NCBI GenBank assembly: GCA_964529005.1
Contig: CAZGUH010000022.1
Span: 1 to 64,000, forward strand
Source: CAZGUH01 sp964529005
GTDB taxonomy: Bacteria > Actinomycetota > Acidimicrobiia > Acidimicrobiales > Ilumatobacteraceae
Length of the DNA: 64,000 nucleotides
Direction: 5' to 3'
The position numbers and the translations under genes are program-made. Under the pieces are notes generated by a model that saw nothing but the letters and a program-made list of their open reading frames with translations, made no database searches and had not been told where the DNA came from. Below, piece by piece: positions 33,886 to 43,968 of this stretch. Every line of letters begins with the position of its first letter. Position 1 is the stretch's first letter.

Positions 33886-33916
33886 TTGTGGCATGCGCTC
33901 ACGCCTTCTCTAGAGT
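33886..33916 (+). promoter_or_regulatory. Promoter candidate for the polyamine genes
   Basis: TTGTGG (33886-33891), a 19-base spacer and TAGAGT (33911-33916), about 80 bases upstream of nspC. Confidence 0.35.
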
Positions 33917-33996
33917 TCCGGGCGAGGGTTCCGACACACAGGCGGCATCGACGCGCGGTCTCCTGTCGGGGCGCTCGGCGACCTGCACGCAGCCCG

Positions 33997-35100
33997 ATGA
34001 ACCCCACGACGCCGTACTACCTGATCGACGAACGCCGGCTCCAGGACAACCTGGAGATCGCGCGGCGCGTCCGTGAGGACTCCGGCGCGAAGCTGCTGCT
34101 GGCGCTGAAGTGCTTCGCCACCTGGGGCGTCTCCGATCTGATGAGCCGCTACCTCGACGGCACGACGAGCAGCTCGCTGTTCGAAGCGCGGCTCGGCCAC
34201 GAGCGCTTCGGCGGCGAGGTGCACGCCTACAGCGTCGGCTGGACCGAGGCCGACGTCGCCGAGGCGGCGACGTTCGCCGACGCGGTCATCTTCAACTCCG
34301 TGTCCCAGCTCGACCGTCTCCGCCACACGGTCGGCGGGCGGCCGATCGGTCTGCGCGTCAACCCCGGTGTGAGCGTGTCGCACTTCGACCTCGCCGACCC
34401 AGCGCGGCCGCACTCCCGCCTCGGCGTCGCCGACGACGCGGCGCTGCGCCGCGTCGCGCCTGCGCTCGACGGGGTGATGTTCCACTTCAACTGCGAGAAC
34501 GACGACTTCGGTGCGCTCGCCGCAGCCGTCGAGACGATCGCCGACCGCTACGGCGACGTGCTGGCCGGGTTGCGCTGGGTCAGCCTCGGCGGCGGCATCG
34601 CGTTCACCGCGCCGGGGTACCCGCTCGACCGGTTGAGCGACATGATCGCCGGCTTCGCCGCCCGGTTCGGCGTTCAGGTGTACCTCGAGCCGGGCGAGGC
34701 CGTCGTCACCCAGGCGGCCGAACTGGTGACCACGGTCGTCGACGTGGTGCACAACGAGGTCGACATCGCGGTGGTCGACGCTTCCATCGAGGCCCACATG
34801 CTCGACCACCTGATCTACGGCACGCACCCGCGCGTCGCCAGCCCCCCGGTCGGCGATCACCAGGTGCTCATCGCCGGGCGCACGTGCCTCGCGGGTGACG
34901 AGTTCGGCACGTTCCGGCTCGCCGGTCCGCTCGACGTCGGCTCCGAGGTGCGCTTCGCCGACGCCGCGGGCTACACGATGGTGAAGACGACGTGGTTCAA
35001 CGGCCTGCGCCGGCCGTCGATCGTCGTCCGCCGCCTCGACGGCCGCGTGGAGGTCGTGCGCGAGTTCACCTACGACGACTACGTGTCGAGCTTGTCCTGA
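33997..35100 (+). CDS. nspC: Carboxy(nor)spermidine decarboxylase
   Basis: 367 aa from the ATG at 33997. A fold-III PLP decarboxylase: TPYYLIDERRLQDNLEIA at the start, the PLP Lys in LLLALKCFATW (about residue 36), GLRVNPGVSVSHFD, MFHFNCEND, VSLGGGIAFT and VYLEPGEAVV, which are the hallmarks of NspC rather than of lysA or speA proteins. It removes CO2 from carboxynorspermidine or carboxyspermidine to give norspermidine or spermidine. The partner dehydrogenase follows after 22 bases. This is the S-adenosylmethionine-independent route to spermidine-type polyamines. Confidence 0.9.
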   Translation: MNPTTPYYLIDERRLQDNLEIARRVREDSGAKLLLALKCFATWGVSDLMSRYLDGTTSSSLFEARLGHERFGGEVHAYSVGWTEADVAEAATFADAVIFNSVSQLDRLRHTVGGRPIGLRVNPGVSVSHFDLADPARPHSRLGVADDAALRRVAPALDGVMFHFNCENDDFGALAAAVETIADRYGDVLAGLRWVSLGGGIAFTAPGYPLDRLSDMIAGFAARFGVQVYLEPGEAVVTQAAELVTTVVDVVHNEVDIAVVDASIEAHMLDHLIYGTHPRVASPPVGDHQVLIAGRTCLAGDEFGTFRLAGPLDVGSEVRFADAAGYTMVKTTWFNGLRRPSIVVRRLDGRVEVVREFTYDDYVSSLS

Positions 35101-35122
35101 CGGGTGCCAGAAGGGAGCAACG

Positions 35123-36475
35123 TTGACCGAGAGCGTGTTGATCATCGGGGCCGGTGGGGTCGCTCACGTCGCCGCGCACAAGGCCGCGCAGCACAACGAC
35201 GTGCTGGGCGACATCTGCATCGCCTCGCGCACCGTCTCGAAAGCCGAGGCGATCATCGACAGCGTGCGCCGCAAGGGCCACCTGCGCGACGCCAGCCGGC
35301 GCGTGTACGCCCGCCAGCTCGATGCGCTCGACACCGCGGCCACGGCTGCTCTGATCCGCGAGACGGCCGCGGAGATCGTCATCAACCTCGGCGCTCCGTT
35401 CGTCAACCTGTCCGTCCTCGAGGCGTGCATCGAGACCGGCGCGGCGTACATCGACACCGCGATCTACGAGGACCCGACGAAGGTCTGCGAGGACCCGCCG
35501 TGGTACGCGAACTACGAGTGGCACTACCGCGACCGGTGCCGCGAACGCGGGGTCACGGCGATCCTCGGCGCCGGGTTCGATCCCGGCGTCGTCAACGCCT
35601 ACTGCGCGCTCGCGGCGAAGCGCCACTTCGACTGGATCGACACGATCGACATCCTCGACGTCAACGCCGGCCGGCACGGGCGATACTTCGCGACCAACTT
35701 CGACCCGGAGATCAACTTCCGCGAGTTCGTGAAGGTGTGGACGTGGATCGATCGCCAGTGGCGCGAGTACCCGACGCACGCCATCAAGCGCACGTTCGAC
35801 TTCCCGGTCGTCGGCACGCAACCGGTGTACCTGTCCGGCCACGACGAGCTGCATTCGCTGTACCGCAACATCGACGCCAACTCGATCCGCTTCTGGATGG
35901 GCTTCGGTGACCACTACATCAACGTGTTCACCGTGCTGCGCACGCTCGGGCTGCTGTCGCACGAACCGGTGCGGCTCGCCGGCGGCGGCGAAGCCGTGCC
36001 GCTCAAGGTGGTGAAGGCGGTCCTGCCGGACCCGCTCAGCCTGGCTCCCGGCTACACCGGCAACACGTGCATCGGCTCGATCGTCAAGGGCATCAAGGAC
36101 GGCGCGCCGCGCGAGCTGTTCATCTACCAGGTCACCGATCACGCCGCCGCGTATGCCGAGGTCGAGTCGCAGGGCATCAGCTACACGGCGGGGGTGCCGC
36201 CCGTGACCGCGGCCGTGCTGATCGCCAACGGCGCCTGGGATGCGAAGACGATGGTCAACGTCGAGGAGCTCGATCCGGAGCCGTTCGTCGACCTGCTCGG
36301 CGAGATGGGCCTGCCGACGGACTATCTCGAGATCGCTCCCGGCTCGGCCGCGTCGTTCGACGGCGAGGTCCGCGACCTGAAAGACGAGATGGCCAACGCC
36401 ACCGTCACCGTCACGGTGTCGGCCGCCGACCCGATGATCGCCGTGCGGCCGGCCGCGAGCCCCGCCGACGCCTGA
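35123..36475 (+). CDS. Carboxy(nor)spermidine dehydrogenase (saccharopine dehydrogenase family)
   Basis: 450 aa from a TTG at 35123 with AAGGGAG upstream. The Rossmann start is VLIIGAGGVAHVAAHKAA. The family pattern continues with INLGAPFVNLSVLEACIETG, YIDTAIYEDP, GAGFDPGVVNAYCALA and TNFDPEINFREF, which separates this branch from saccharopine dehydrogenase. It condenses aspartate semialdehyde with a diamine (diaminopropane or putrescine), using NADPH, to make the substrate of NspC. The diamine source is not in the window. Confidence 0.9.
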   Translation: MTESVLIIGAGGVAHVAAHKAAQHNDVLGDICIASRTVSKAEAIIDSVRRKGHLRDASRRVYARQLDALDTAATAALIRETAAEIVINLGAPFVNLSVLEACIETGAAYIDTAIYEDPTKVCEDPPWYANYEWHYRDRCRERGVTAILGAGFDPGVVNAYCALAAKRHFDWIDTIDILDVNAGRHGRYFATNFDPEINFREFVKVWTWIDRQWREYPTHAIKRTFDFPVVGTQPVYLSGHDELHSLYRNIDANSIRFWMGFGDHYINVFTVLRTLGLLSHEPVRLAGGGEAVPLKVVKAVLPDPLSLAPGYTGNTCIGSIVKGIKDGAPRELFIYQVTDHAAAYAEVESQGISYTAGVPPVTAAVLIANGAWDAKTMVNVEELDPEPFVDLLGEMGLPTDYLEIAPGSAASFDGEVRDLKDEMANATVTVTVSAADPMIAVRPAASPADA

Positions 36476-36482
36476 CCGTCGA

Positions 36483-38175
<1,693 letters not shown>

Positions 38176-38209
38176 CCGAATCCTCCGGTCGGTGGACGGG
38201 TGGGCGGCA

Positions 38210-38227
38210 CGGTGGCGCGCGCCACCG
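38210..38227. promoter_or_regulatory. Perfect 18-base palindrome upstream of the DksA-gdhA operon
   Basis: CGGTGGCGCGCGCCACCG is identical on both strands and lies 35 bases upstream of the DksA-like start. With no loop it is better read as a dimeric-protein binding site than as a hairpin. Confidence 0.45.
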
Positions 38228-38238
38228 AGCAGGTGACT

Positions 38239-38260
38239 GCGCAGGGTAAGTCCCCTGCGC
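38239..38260 (-). terminator. Hairpin downstream of the KaiC-HTH-cupin regulator gene
   Basis: GCGCAGGG, a 6-base loop (TAAGTC) and CCCTGCGC. It is placed 62 bases after the regulator stop and upstream of the DksA-like gene, fitting a terminator. Confidence 0.45.
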
Positions 38261-38322
38261 GGATCTGACGCCCAGCAACAGCGACGCTGTCGCACCCCAC
38301 TGGTAACCGCCCGCGGCGGCCG

Positions 38323-39444
38323 TCAGTCGCGCAGGATCCAGTAGAGCGCCGCGGCGTCGGGGCGCAGGTTCCGCCACCGCCTGATCGAGGCCGTCGTGGT
38401 GAGCAGGGAATCACCGGCTCGCAGCACGGGCGCGTCCTCGCCGGTGTCGACCTGCACCAGCCCGCGGGCGACGGCGACGAGCTCGACGCCGTGGTGCGCG
38501 AACGGCGGCTCGCGCTGCTCGTCGCCGTCGAGCAGGACGAAGAACGCGCGCAACCCGACCGCGGGATCGTCGGCCAGCGCGGTCACGCCGCCCGATCCGG
38601 CGCGGCTGCGGTCGTGGCGGGCAAGCACGTATCCCGGCCGGGGCTGCGCGGTGACGAGGCGATCGAGGCTGATGCCGAGGCGGTCGGCGAGGGTGATCAG
38701 CGTGTCGACCGAGAGACCGCGGGCGCCCGACTCGGCCTGGGAGATCGCGCTCGGCGTCACGCCCGCGGCGCGCGCCAGCTCGGCCTGGGAGAGGCCGAGG
38801 TCGCGGCGCAGCGCGGCGAGCCCGCGGGCCAGCCGGCCCGCGCTCGGGTTCCAGGTGAGCCGCACGTCCTCCGATTCGAGACGAACGTCGTACACCGACC
38901 CGACGACGCTCGCCGGCCGCGATTCGGCTTTGGTCACGTGCAGCTGCTCGCCGCGCAGCTCCAGCATCACCTGCGTGACGTGGCGGATGCGGGCGAGAAC
39001 CTCGGAGCCCAACGACGCTGCCAGCCACCAGTACGTCACTGCCCCCGACTGGAGCATGCTCGGGCACGTGCGGGAGAAGAATGCCACGGCCTCTGCGTCG
39101 CCCCACCGCCGTGCGAGCTCGTCGAAGCCGCGGATCGTGATCGCGCTGGACGGGTGGGCGAGGAGGAAGGCGTCGAGGGCATCGGCGAGCGGCAGCGGCC
39201 GCCCGAGCGACGAGGCCGACGATGCATCGATCGTCTCGACGTGCGCGGGCAGCCGCCTGCGTGCCTCCGCCGCGGTGCAGGCGACGAACACCGTGGGGCG
39301 CTCGGCGGCCGAGGCTGCGAGGAAGCGCGCCTCGACGGCCGACCAGACGTCGTCGGCGGATCCGACCCACACGACGTTGTCGCCGGGGATCAGCCCGCCG
39401 AGCAGCGAGTCGACCGCACCCGACCCCGTCGGCACGCGCTTCAC
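38323..39444 (-). CDS. XRE-family regulator with KaiC/RecA-like N-terminus and C-terminal cupin
   Basis: 373 aa from the GTG at 39444. Three parts are visible. Residues 1-190 resemble a RecA/KaiC-type ATPase (VPTGSGAVDSLLGGLIPGDN...) but the Walker A lysine is missing (GSADDVW in its place). Residues about 205-262 are a clear XRE helix-turn-helix (LRRDLGLSQAELARAAGVTP, SAISQAESG). Residues about 295-373 are a cupin (FAHHGVELVAVARGLVQV, APVLRAGDSLLT). XRE-cupin proteins are usually effector-sensing repressors; the degenerate ATPase-like domain adds a second possible input. A perfect palindrome lies 15 bases upstream of the start, suggesting autoregulation. Confidence 0.8.
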   Translation of the reverse strand: MKRVPTGSGAVDSLLGGLIPGDNVVWVGSADDVWSAVEARFLAASAAERPTVFVACTAAEARRRLPAHVETIDASSASSLGRPLPLADALDAFLLAHPSSAITIRGFDELARRWGDAEAVAFFSRTCPSMLQSGAVTYWWLAASLGSEVLARIRHVTQVMLELRGEQLHVTKAESRPASVVGSVYDVRLESEDVRLTWNPSAGRLARGLAALRRDLGLSQAELARAAGVTPSAISQAESGARGLSVDTLITLADRLGISLDRLVTAQPRPGYVLARHDRSRAGSGGVTALADDPAVGLRAFFVLLDGDEQREPPFAHHGVELVAVARGLVQVDTGEDAPVLRAGDSLLTTTASIRRWRNLRPDAAALYWILRD

Positions 39445-39459
39445 CGGAACGTCTTCGTG

Positions 39460-39474
39460 ATTAGCACTGCTAAT
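39460..39474. promoter_or_regulatory. Perfect inverted repeat at the regulator promoter
   Basis: ATTAGCACTGCTAAT (7-base arms around a central C) lies between the leftward membrane-protein gene and the regulator start, in an A/T-rich pocket unlike its surroundings. Probable autoregulatory operator. Confidence 0.6.
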
Positions 39475-39478
39475 GAGC

Positions 39479-41755
39479 CTATCGGCGAGGTGGAGCCGGG
39501 GCGCGATGCCGATCCGCCACGCCGTTGAGCTCGTCGACGGCGCCGATCACGTCGCCGAGGCTGAAGAAGTCGACGGCGATGAAGTTCGGCAGCTTGCCGC
39601 GCTCGGCGGCGCAGCGCTGTGCCCGCTCGACGATGAAGGCCCGGTCGTTCACCACCACGGCATCCGCGCGGTCCGGCGCCCGTCGCCGCACCCAATGGTT
39701 CATCAGGAACAGGGGAGCGTCGACCGGGCCGCGGTCACGCTCGCAGGAGAACTGGTCGGCCGCGGTGACAGCGTGCGGTGTGTCCTGGATCAGCGTGAAC
39801 GCCTGCCGATACCACGTCGGCGGCGGTCCGCGCTGCTCCGAGAAGACAACGAGGCGCTGGCCGCGGTCGATCAGCTCGCCGAGCGTCGGCCAGCCGTCGT
39901 CGACGTCGCCGTCGAACACGATGTCGGTGAGGCCGGCTTCGTCGAACGCCTCGGTGGCATCGGCGCGCGAGATGCTGTCCTGGAGGATGAGGGTGACCAC
40001 CTCGTCGGGGTTGGCGTCGAGGAACTCCCGCACGGTGCGCAGCGTGGCGTGCAGCGGCCGAGACCCGAAGGCGCAGATGTTGTGGCACGCGTAGACGCCA
40101 GGGCGGGGATCGAGGCGGTCGCGCAACAGATCGAGCAGGGCGGCGCCCACGTCGTCGGGAAGATCGGGGACACCGAGCTCGCCCGCCGACCGCACAGCGG
40201 TCCAGTAGGCGGCATCGATCATCAGCGTGCGGATGCCGAAGTCGAGCTGGCCGCGCACGTCGGCGTCCTGTTCCGGCCAGATCCGCACGATCTCGGGGCT
40301 CGACATCGCGTTGTGGGTCGCCGCCTGGACGATCTCGTCGTACGGCCGGTCACAGAGCTCGGCATGGCCGTTGCACGCCCGGGCGAGCGGGCGTGCGCCG
40401 TCGTCGGGGCGCGCCGTCGTCAGAACCGTGACGACCACCGCGACGGTGAGCGCGACGGCTGCCGTGAGCCAGCGCACGCGCTGCGGCGCGGCGATCGCCG
40501 TCTTCGCCGCCCCCAGGGCGCCTGCGACGACGAACAGGCCGCCGAGGGCGGCGGGCCACACAACGTGGGCGACCACCGTGTCCCCGAGCGACGCCGTGAC
40601 GGCCTGGTTGACCTCGACGAGGAGCGTCCGAGCGGACGAAGGCATGCCGCCCGCGGCTGCAGCGGCGAGCGGTGATGCGAACCGGCGACGCTGGCTGTCC
40701 CACAGCAGCAACGAGGCCGCGCCGCCGGCGAGCAGAGCGCCACCGGTCGTGGCCAGGCCGAGCCAGAGACGGCGGCGGTGCAGCGCCACCAGCCCCGCGG
40801 CACCCGCGACCGCCAGGCCGGCGCCCGCTGCCCGCGTCCACGACGGCAGCCATCGCATCGCTGCGCGCAGGTCGGCGAGCCGGTCGGTCACCTCGCGCCG
40901 CGCCGACGGCGAGGCCGCGCCGACAGCGTCGAGCACGTCGACCCGCAGGTCGTCGCCGGCGACCAGGCGCGAGATTGCAGCTTCGAATCGCGCGAGCGGC
41001 GCCGACGTGCCCGCCGCGATCAGCGCGTCACGCTCGTCGCCGTTCTGGACAGCCGCCGTCACCTGATCACGAACCTGCCCGGGCAGCGGACGTGGCGCCG
41101 CCTCTTCGATCGCGGTGGCGAGGTGCTCGTCGTCGGGAGCCGGCTCTGCCGACACCGGAAGCATCGTCGGCAGCTGACCAGCGGCGAGATCGTCGAGGAA
41201 CGCTCGCACGGCCGCGACGTAGGCGTCGAAGTTCGGCAGCACCACCTCGGACGTGGCCGTCAACGCGCGGCGCATGATCACCGCGCCGGCCTCGTCGGTG
41301 CGGTCGAGCGCCCCCAGCACCGACAGGTCGGTGCGCAGCTGCTCCACGTCCCCGCGCACGTATGCCAACGCCTGGCGCAGCAGCTGATCGACGAGATCAT
41401 CGAGGGCGTCGGGCGGCAGCGCGAGGCGCAGGACCGCGTTCGACACGGCGATCACGTCGCGCCGTTGGGCGGGATCGAGACCGAGCTCGCCGAGCAGTTC
41501 GTTGGTGGCGTCTCGCACCGCGGGGTCGACGAGGATCTCGCTGTAGACGCGGCGGTACGCCTGGCGTTGCGTGAGCGCGTCGGTGTAGAGCCCGGCGGTC
41601 AACAGGTGGCCGTGGACGACGCCGCCCACCACGAACGCCACCACCCCGACGACCACGGCGGCTGCGGCCGCGACGGACCCCAACAGCGTTCCCCATCGGA
41701 CGCGGCTGCGTCCGCGACGGGGCCAGCGGATCATCGGGGCGCCGACCATGGCCAC
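39479..41755 (-). CDS. Multi-pass membrane protein with PI-PLC-like C-terminal domain
   Basis: 758 aa from a GTG at 41755 (GGAG upstream; ATG at 41749 also possible). A membrane helix at about 22-48 is followed by a long extracytoplasmic helical region (50-300), then four hydrophobic segments (about 305-325, 330-352, 398-422, 432-452). Residues about 475-740 look like the phosphatidylinositol-specific phospholipase C X-domain barrel: QAATHNAMSSPE (first active-site His), QLDFGIRTLMIDA, CHNICAFGSRPL (second His), VTLILQDS and ADQFSCERDRG. Bacterial PI-PLC-like domains act as metal-independent phosphodiesterases on lipid head groups. The native substrate is unknown. Confidence 0.72.
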   Translation of the reverse strand: MAMVGAPMIRWPRRGRSRVRWGTLLGSVAAAAAVVVGVVAFVVGGVVHGHLLTAGLYTDALTQRQAYRRVYSEILVDPAVRDATNELLGELGLDPAQRRDVIAVSNAVLRLALPPDALDDLVDQLLRQALAYVRGDVEQLRTDLSVLGALDRTDEAGAVIMRRALTATSEVVLPNFDAYVAAVRAFLDDLAAGQLPTMLPVSAEPAPDDEHLATAIEEAAPRPLPGQVRDQVTAAVQNGDERDALIAAGTSAPLARFEAAISRLVAGDDLRVDVLDAVGAASPSARREVTDRLADLRAAMRWLPSWTRAAGAGLAVAGAAGLVALHRRRLWLGLATTGGALLAGGAASLLLWDSQRRRFASPLAAAAAGGMPSSARTLLVEVNQAVTASLGDTVVAHVVWPAALGGLFVVAGALGAAKTAIAAPQRVRWLTAAVALTVAVVVTVLTTARPDDGARPLARACNGHAELCDRPYDEIVQAATHNAMSSPEIVRIWPEQDADVRGQLDFGIRTLMIDAAYWTAVRSAGELGVPDLPDDVGAALLDLLRDRLDPRPGVYACHNICAFGSRPLHATLRTVREFLDANPDEVVTLILQDSISRADATEAFDEAGLTDIVFDGDVDDGWPTLGELIDRGQRLVVFSEQRGPPPTWYRQAFTLIQDTPHAVTAADQFSCERDRGPVDAPLFLMNHWVRRRAPDRADAVVVNDRAFIVERAQRCAAERGKLPNFIAVDFFSLGDVIGAVDELNGVADRHRAPAPPRR

Positions 41756-41812
41756 ATGTCTCCATCGTCGTCCGTACGGCCGGCGCGGCGCCCGCGCGCG
41801 GGAGCGTGCTCG

Positions 41813-42526
41813 TCAGTGCTGCCGGCGCGGCGTTGCCGCGAGCATCGCCGCGACGGCGGCATCTTCGCGGCGCGACCGCCGCTGCTCGGCGCGTCGCCAG
41901 CGGGGGAACAGGCAGGCCAGCATCACCGTCGCGATCGCGTCGCCGCCGAGCCACATCACCGCTGCGCCACGGCGCTGATCGGTGAGGGCGTCGATCCCAC
42001 CGTGCGCGACGCCGACGCGCACCTGCTCCATCGACAGCAGCACTGCTCCGAGCAGGGCATGTGCCGGAAGCGTGATCCCGAGCAGGAACGCGCCGACGGA
42101 CGGACCCGCTGGGCGCCCGAGCGGACCCACGCCGAGCACGATGCTGGCGAACACCACGCCGGCGGCGACGAAGTGCAGATGGACCAGCGCGTGGAACAGC
42201 TCGTGGCGCTGGGCGACGTCGTAGAGCGGGGTCAGCCACAGCGCCCACGGGCTCAGCACGGCGGCAGCCCACGCGACCCCCGGCCGGGTCAGGGCTCGCG
42301 CCACAGGGTGGCGCAGCCAGCGCAGCACCGCCTTGCGCGCCGGTGGGCGCAGGGCGGACAGGCCGGCCGTCAGCGGATCGCCGAGCACGAGGACGAGGGG
42401 TCCCAGCATGCCGAGCAGGAGATGAGCGACGACGTGACCGGTGAACCCCGGCCCCCAGAGGGGAGCCCCGCCGAGCCCGATCACGGCGAGGCCCGCCCCC
42501 AGCGCGACACGCTGCGGCGTGGACAC
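41813..42526 (-). CDS. ctaG: Cytochrome c oxidase assembly protein, CtaG (caa3-type)
   Basis: 237 aa from the GTG at 42526. About six or seven membrane helices; the CtaG_caa3 landmarks are GFTGHVVAHLLLGMLGPLVLVLG, RHPVARALTRPGVAW, HELFHALVHLHFVAAG (His-rich, about residue 130) and GITLPAHALLGAVLLS. It helps build the copper centres of the aa3 oxidase. It is divergent from ctaE-qcrCAB and shares a 78-base promoter region with it. Confidence 0.85.
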   Translation of the reverse strand: MSTPQRVALGAGLAVIGLGGAPLWGPGFTGHVVAHLLLGMLGPLVLVLGDPLTAGLSALRPPARKAVLRWLRHPVARALTRPGVAWAAAVLSPWALWLTPLYDVAQRHELFHALVHLHFVAAGVVFASIVLGVGPLGRPAGPSVGAFLLGITLPAHALLGAVLLSMEQVRVGVAHGGIDALTDQRRGAAVMWLGGDAIATVMLACLFPRWRRAEQRRSRREDAAVAAMLAATPRRQH

Positions 42527-42604
42527 GCAGCTGTCTACCCCGACTCGGCGGGATCGATCCCGGCGGCATGCGTATGCGGGCGAAGCGGAGCGGGGTAGGG
42601 GGAC

Positions 42605-43201
42605 ATGGTGGGGCCACCGGACGCTGTCGCGACCCAGATCGATGCCCAGCGCATCGTCCGGCCGGCGATGGTGTCCGTCGGGACGATCGTGTGGCTGTCG
42701 TCGGAGGTGATGTTCTTCGGAGCGCTCCTCGCCGCCGCGTTCACCCTCCGTGCCGACGCGCCGGGACCGTGGCGGCCGCCGGACGTGCACCTCGACGTGT
42801 CGTTCGCCGCGCTCGCCACGGCGGTGCTGGTGTTGTCGAGCGGCACGCAACACCGCGCCGCGGCAGCGGCCCACACCGGCGACGGCGTCGGCCTGCGTCG
42901 CTGGCTGTCGATCACCGTCGCGCTCGGAGCGGTGTTCGTCCTCGCCCAGGCCTACGAGTGGAGCGACCTCGACTTCGCCGCGTCCTCCCACGGCTTCGGG
43001 TCGTCGTACTACACGCTCACCGGCTTCCATGGGCTCCACGTGATCGGCGGCGTCGTCGCGCTCGCCGTCGTGCGGGCACGGGCATCGTCGCCGACGTTCC
43101 TCCGCCACGGCCGCCCGGCGGTCGACGTCGTCACCGCCTACTGGCACTTCGTCGACGCCGTCTGGCTCGTCGTGTTCACGACGTTGTACGTCGTCCCATG
43201 A
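42605..43201 (+). CDS. ctaE: Cytochrome c oxidase subunit III
   Basis: 198 aa from the ATG at 42605 (GTAGGGGGAC upstream). Five membrane helices, as in actinobacterial CtaE. The conserved pieces are WLSSEVMFFGALLAAAF, QAYEWSDLDF, SSYYTLTGFHGLHVIGG and YWHFVDAVWLVVF. First gene of the coupled ctaE-qcrC-qcrA-qcrB operon, with a 4-base overlap to qcrC. Confidence 0.93.
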   Translation: MVGPPDAVATQIDAQRIVRPAMVSVGTIVWLSSEVMFFGALLAAAFTLRADAPGPWRPPDVHLDVSFAALATAVLVLSSGTQHRAAAAAHTGDGVGLRRWLSITVALGAVFVLAQAYEWSDLDFAASSHGFGSSYYTLTGFHGLHVIGGVVALAVVRARASSPTFLRHGRPAVDVVTAYWHFVDAVWLVVFTTLYVVP

Positions 43202-43968
43202 CGGTCGCCGCTGCGCGCCGGAGGCGCTCGGGGACGTGGCTCGGCGTGCACGTCGTCGTGTTCGCCGGCCTGTGCGGTCTCGGCTCATGGCGGACCGCGG
43301 CCGGGACCCCCGACGACCCGCCCGGCGACGCGGCGCGCGGCCGTGCCCTCTACGTCGCCGGCTGCGCGTCGTGCCACGGCATGGACGGCGAGGGCGTGGC
43401 GACGCGTGGTCCGACGTTGCGGGGCGCGGGCGCCGCGTCCGCGGACTTCTCCCTCACGTCGGGCCGCATGCCCGCCAGCAACGGCATCGGGCACCAGGCG
43501 CTGCGCAAGCCGCCGGCGTACGCGCCCGCGGAGATCCGCGATCTGGTCGCCTACGTCGCCACGCTCGGCGACGGCCCGCCGATCCCCGTCGTCGACGTGC
43601 GCGATGGAGACGTCGCTGCGGGCCAGCAGCTCTACACGGCCAACTGCGCGGGGTGCCACAACTCGGCTGGGTCCGGCGGCGCCCTCGGCCAGGGCGTCTT
43701 CGCGCCGCCCGTCACGCGCGCCACGCGCGTGCAGGTCGCCGAAGCGGTGCGCGTCGGGCCGGGCGCGATGCCGTCGTTCGGCGAGGCGGTGATCGACGAC
43801 GCCGAGCTGGCGTCGGTCGTGCGGTACGTCGACCAGCTCCGCGCGCCCCGCGACGCCGGCGGGTTCTCGCTCGGCCGCATCGGACCCGTGACCGAAGGGC
43901 TGGTCGCATGGCTGGTGGGCATGGTGGTGTTGATCGGCGTCGCCCGCGTGATCGGCAGCAGACGATGA
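43198..43968 (+). CDS. qcrC: Dihaem cytochrome c subunit of the bcc complex
   Basis: 256 aa from the ATG overlapping the ctaE stop. An N-terminal signal anchor is followed by two c-type haem motifs, CASCH (about residue 58) and CAGCH (about 150), and a C-terminal membrane helix (about 225-250). Two haems in one chain are the mark of the actinobacterial bcc:aa3 supercomplex, where this subunit passes electrons directly to the oxidase without a soluble cytochrome c. Confidence 0.93.
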   Translation: MTVAAARRRRSGTWLGVHVVVFAGLCGLGSWRTAAGTPDDPPGDAARGRALYVAGCASCHGMDGEGVATRGPTLRGAGAASADFSLTSGRMPASNGIGHQALRKPPAYAPAEIRDLVAYVATLGDGPPIPVVDVRDGDVAAGQQLYTANCAGCHNSAGSGGALGQGVFAPPVTRATRVQVAEAVRVGPGAMPSFGEAVIDDAELASVVRYVDQLRAPRDAGGFSLGRIGPVTEGLVAWLVGMVVLIGVARVIGSRR

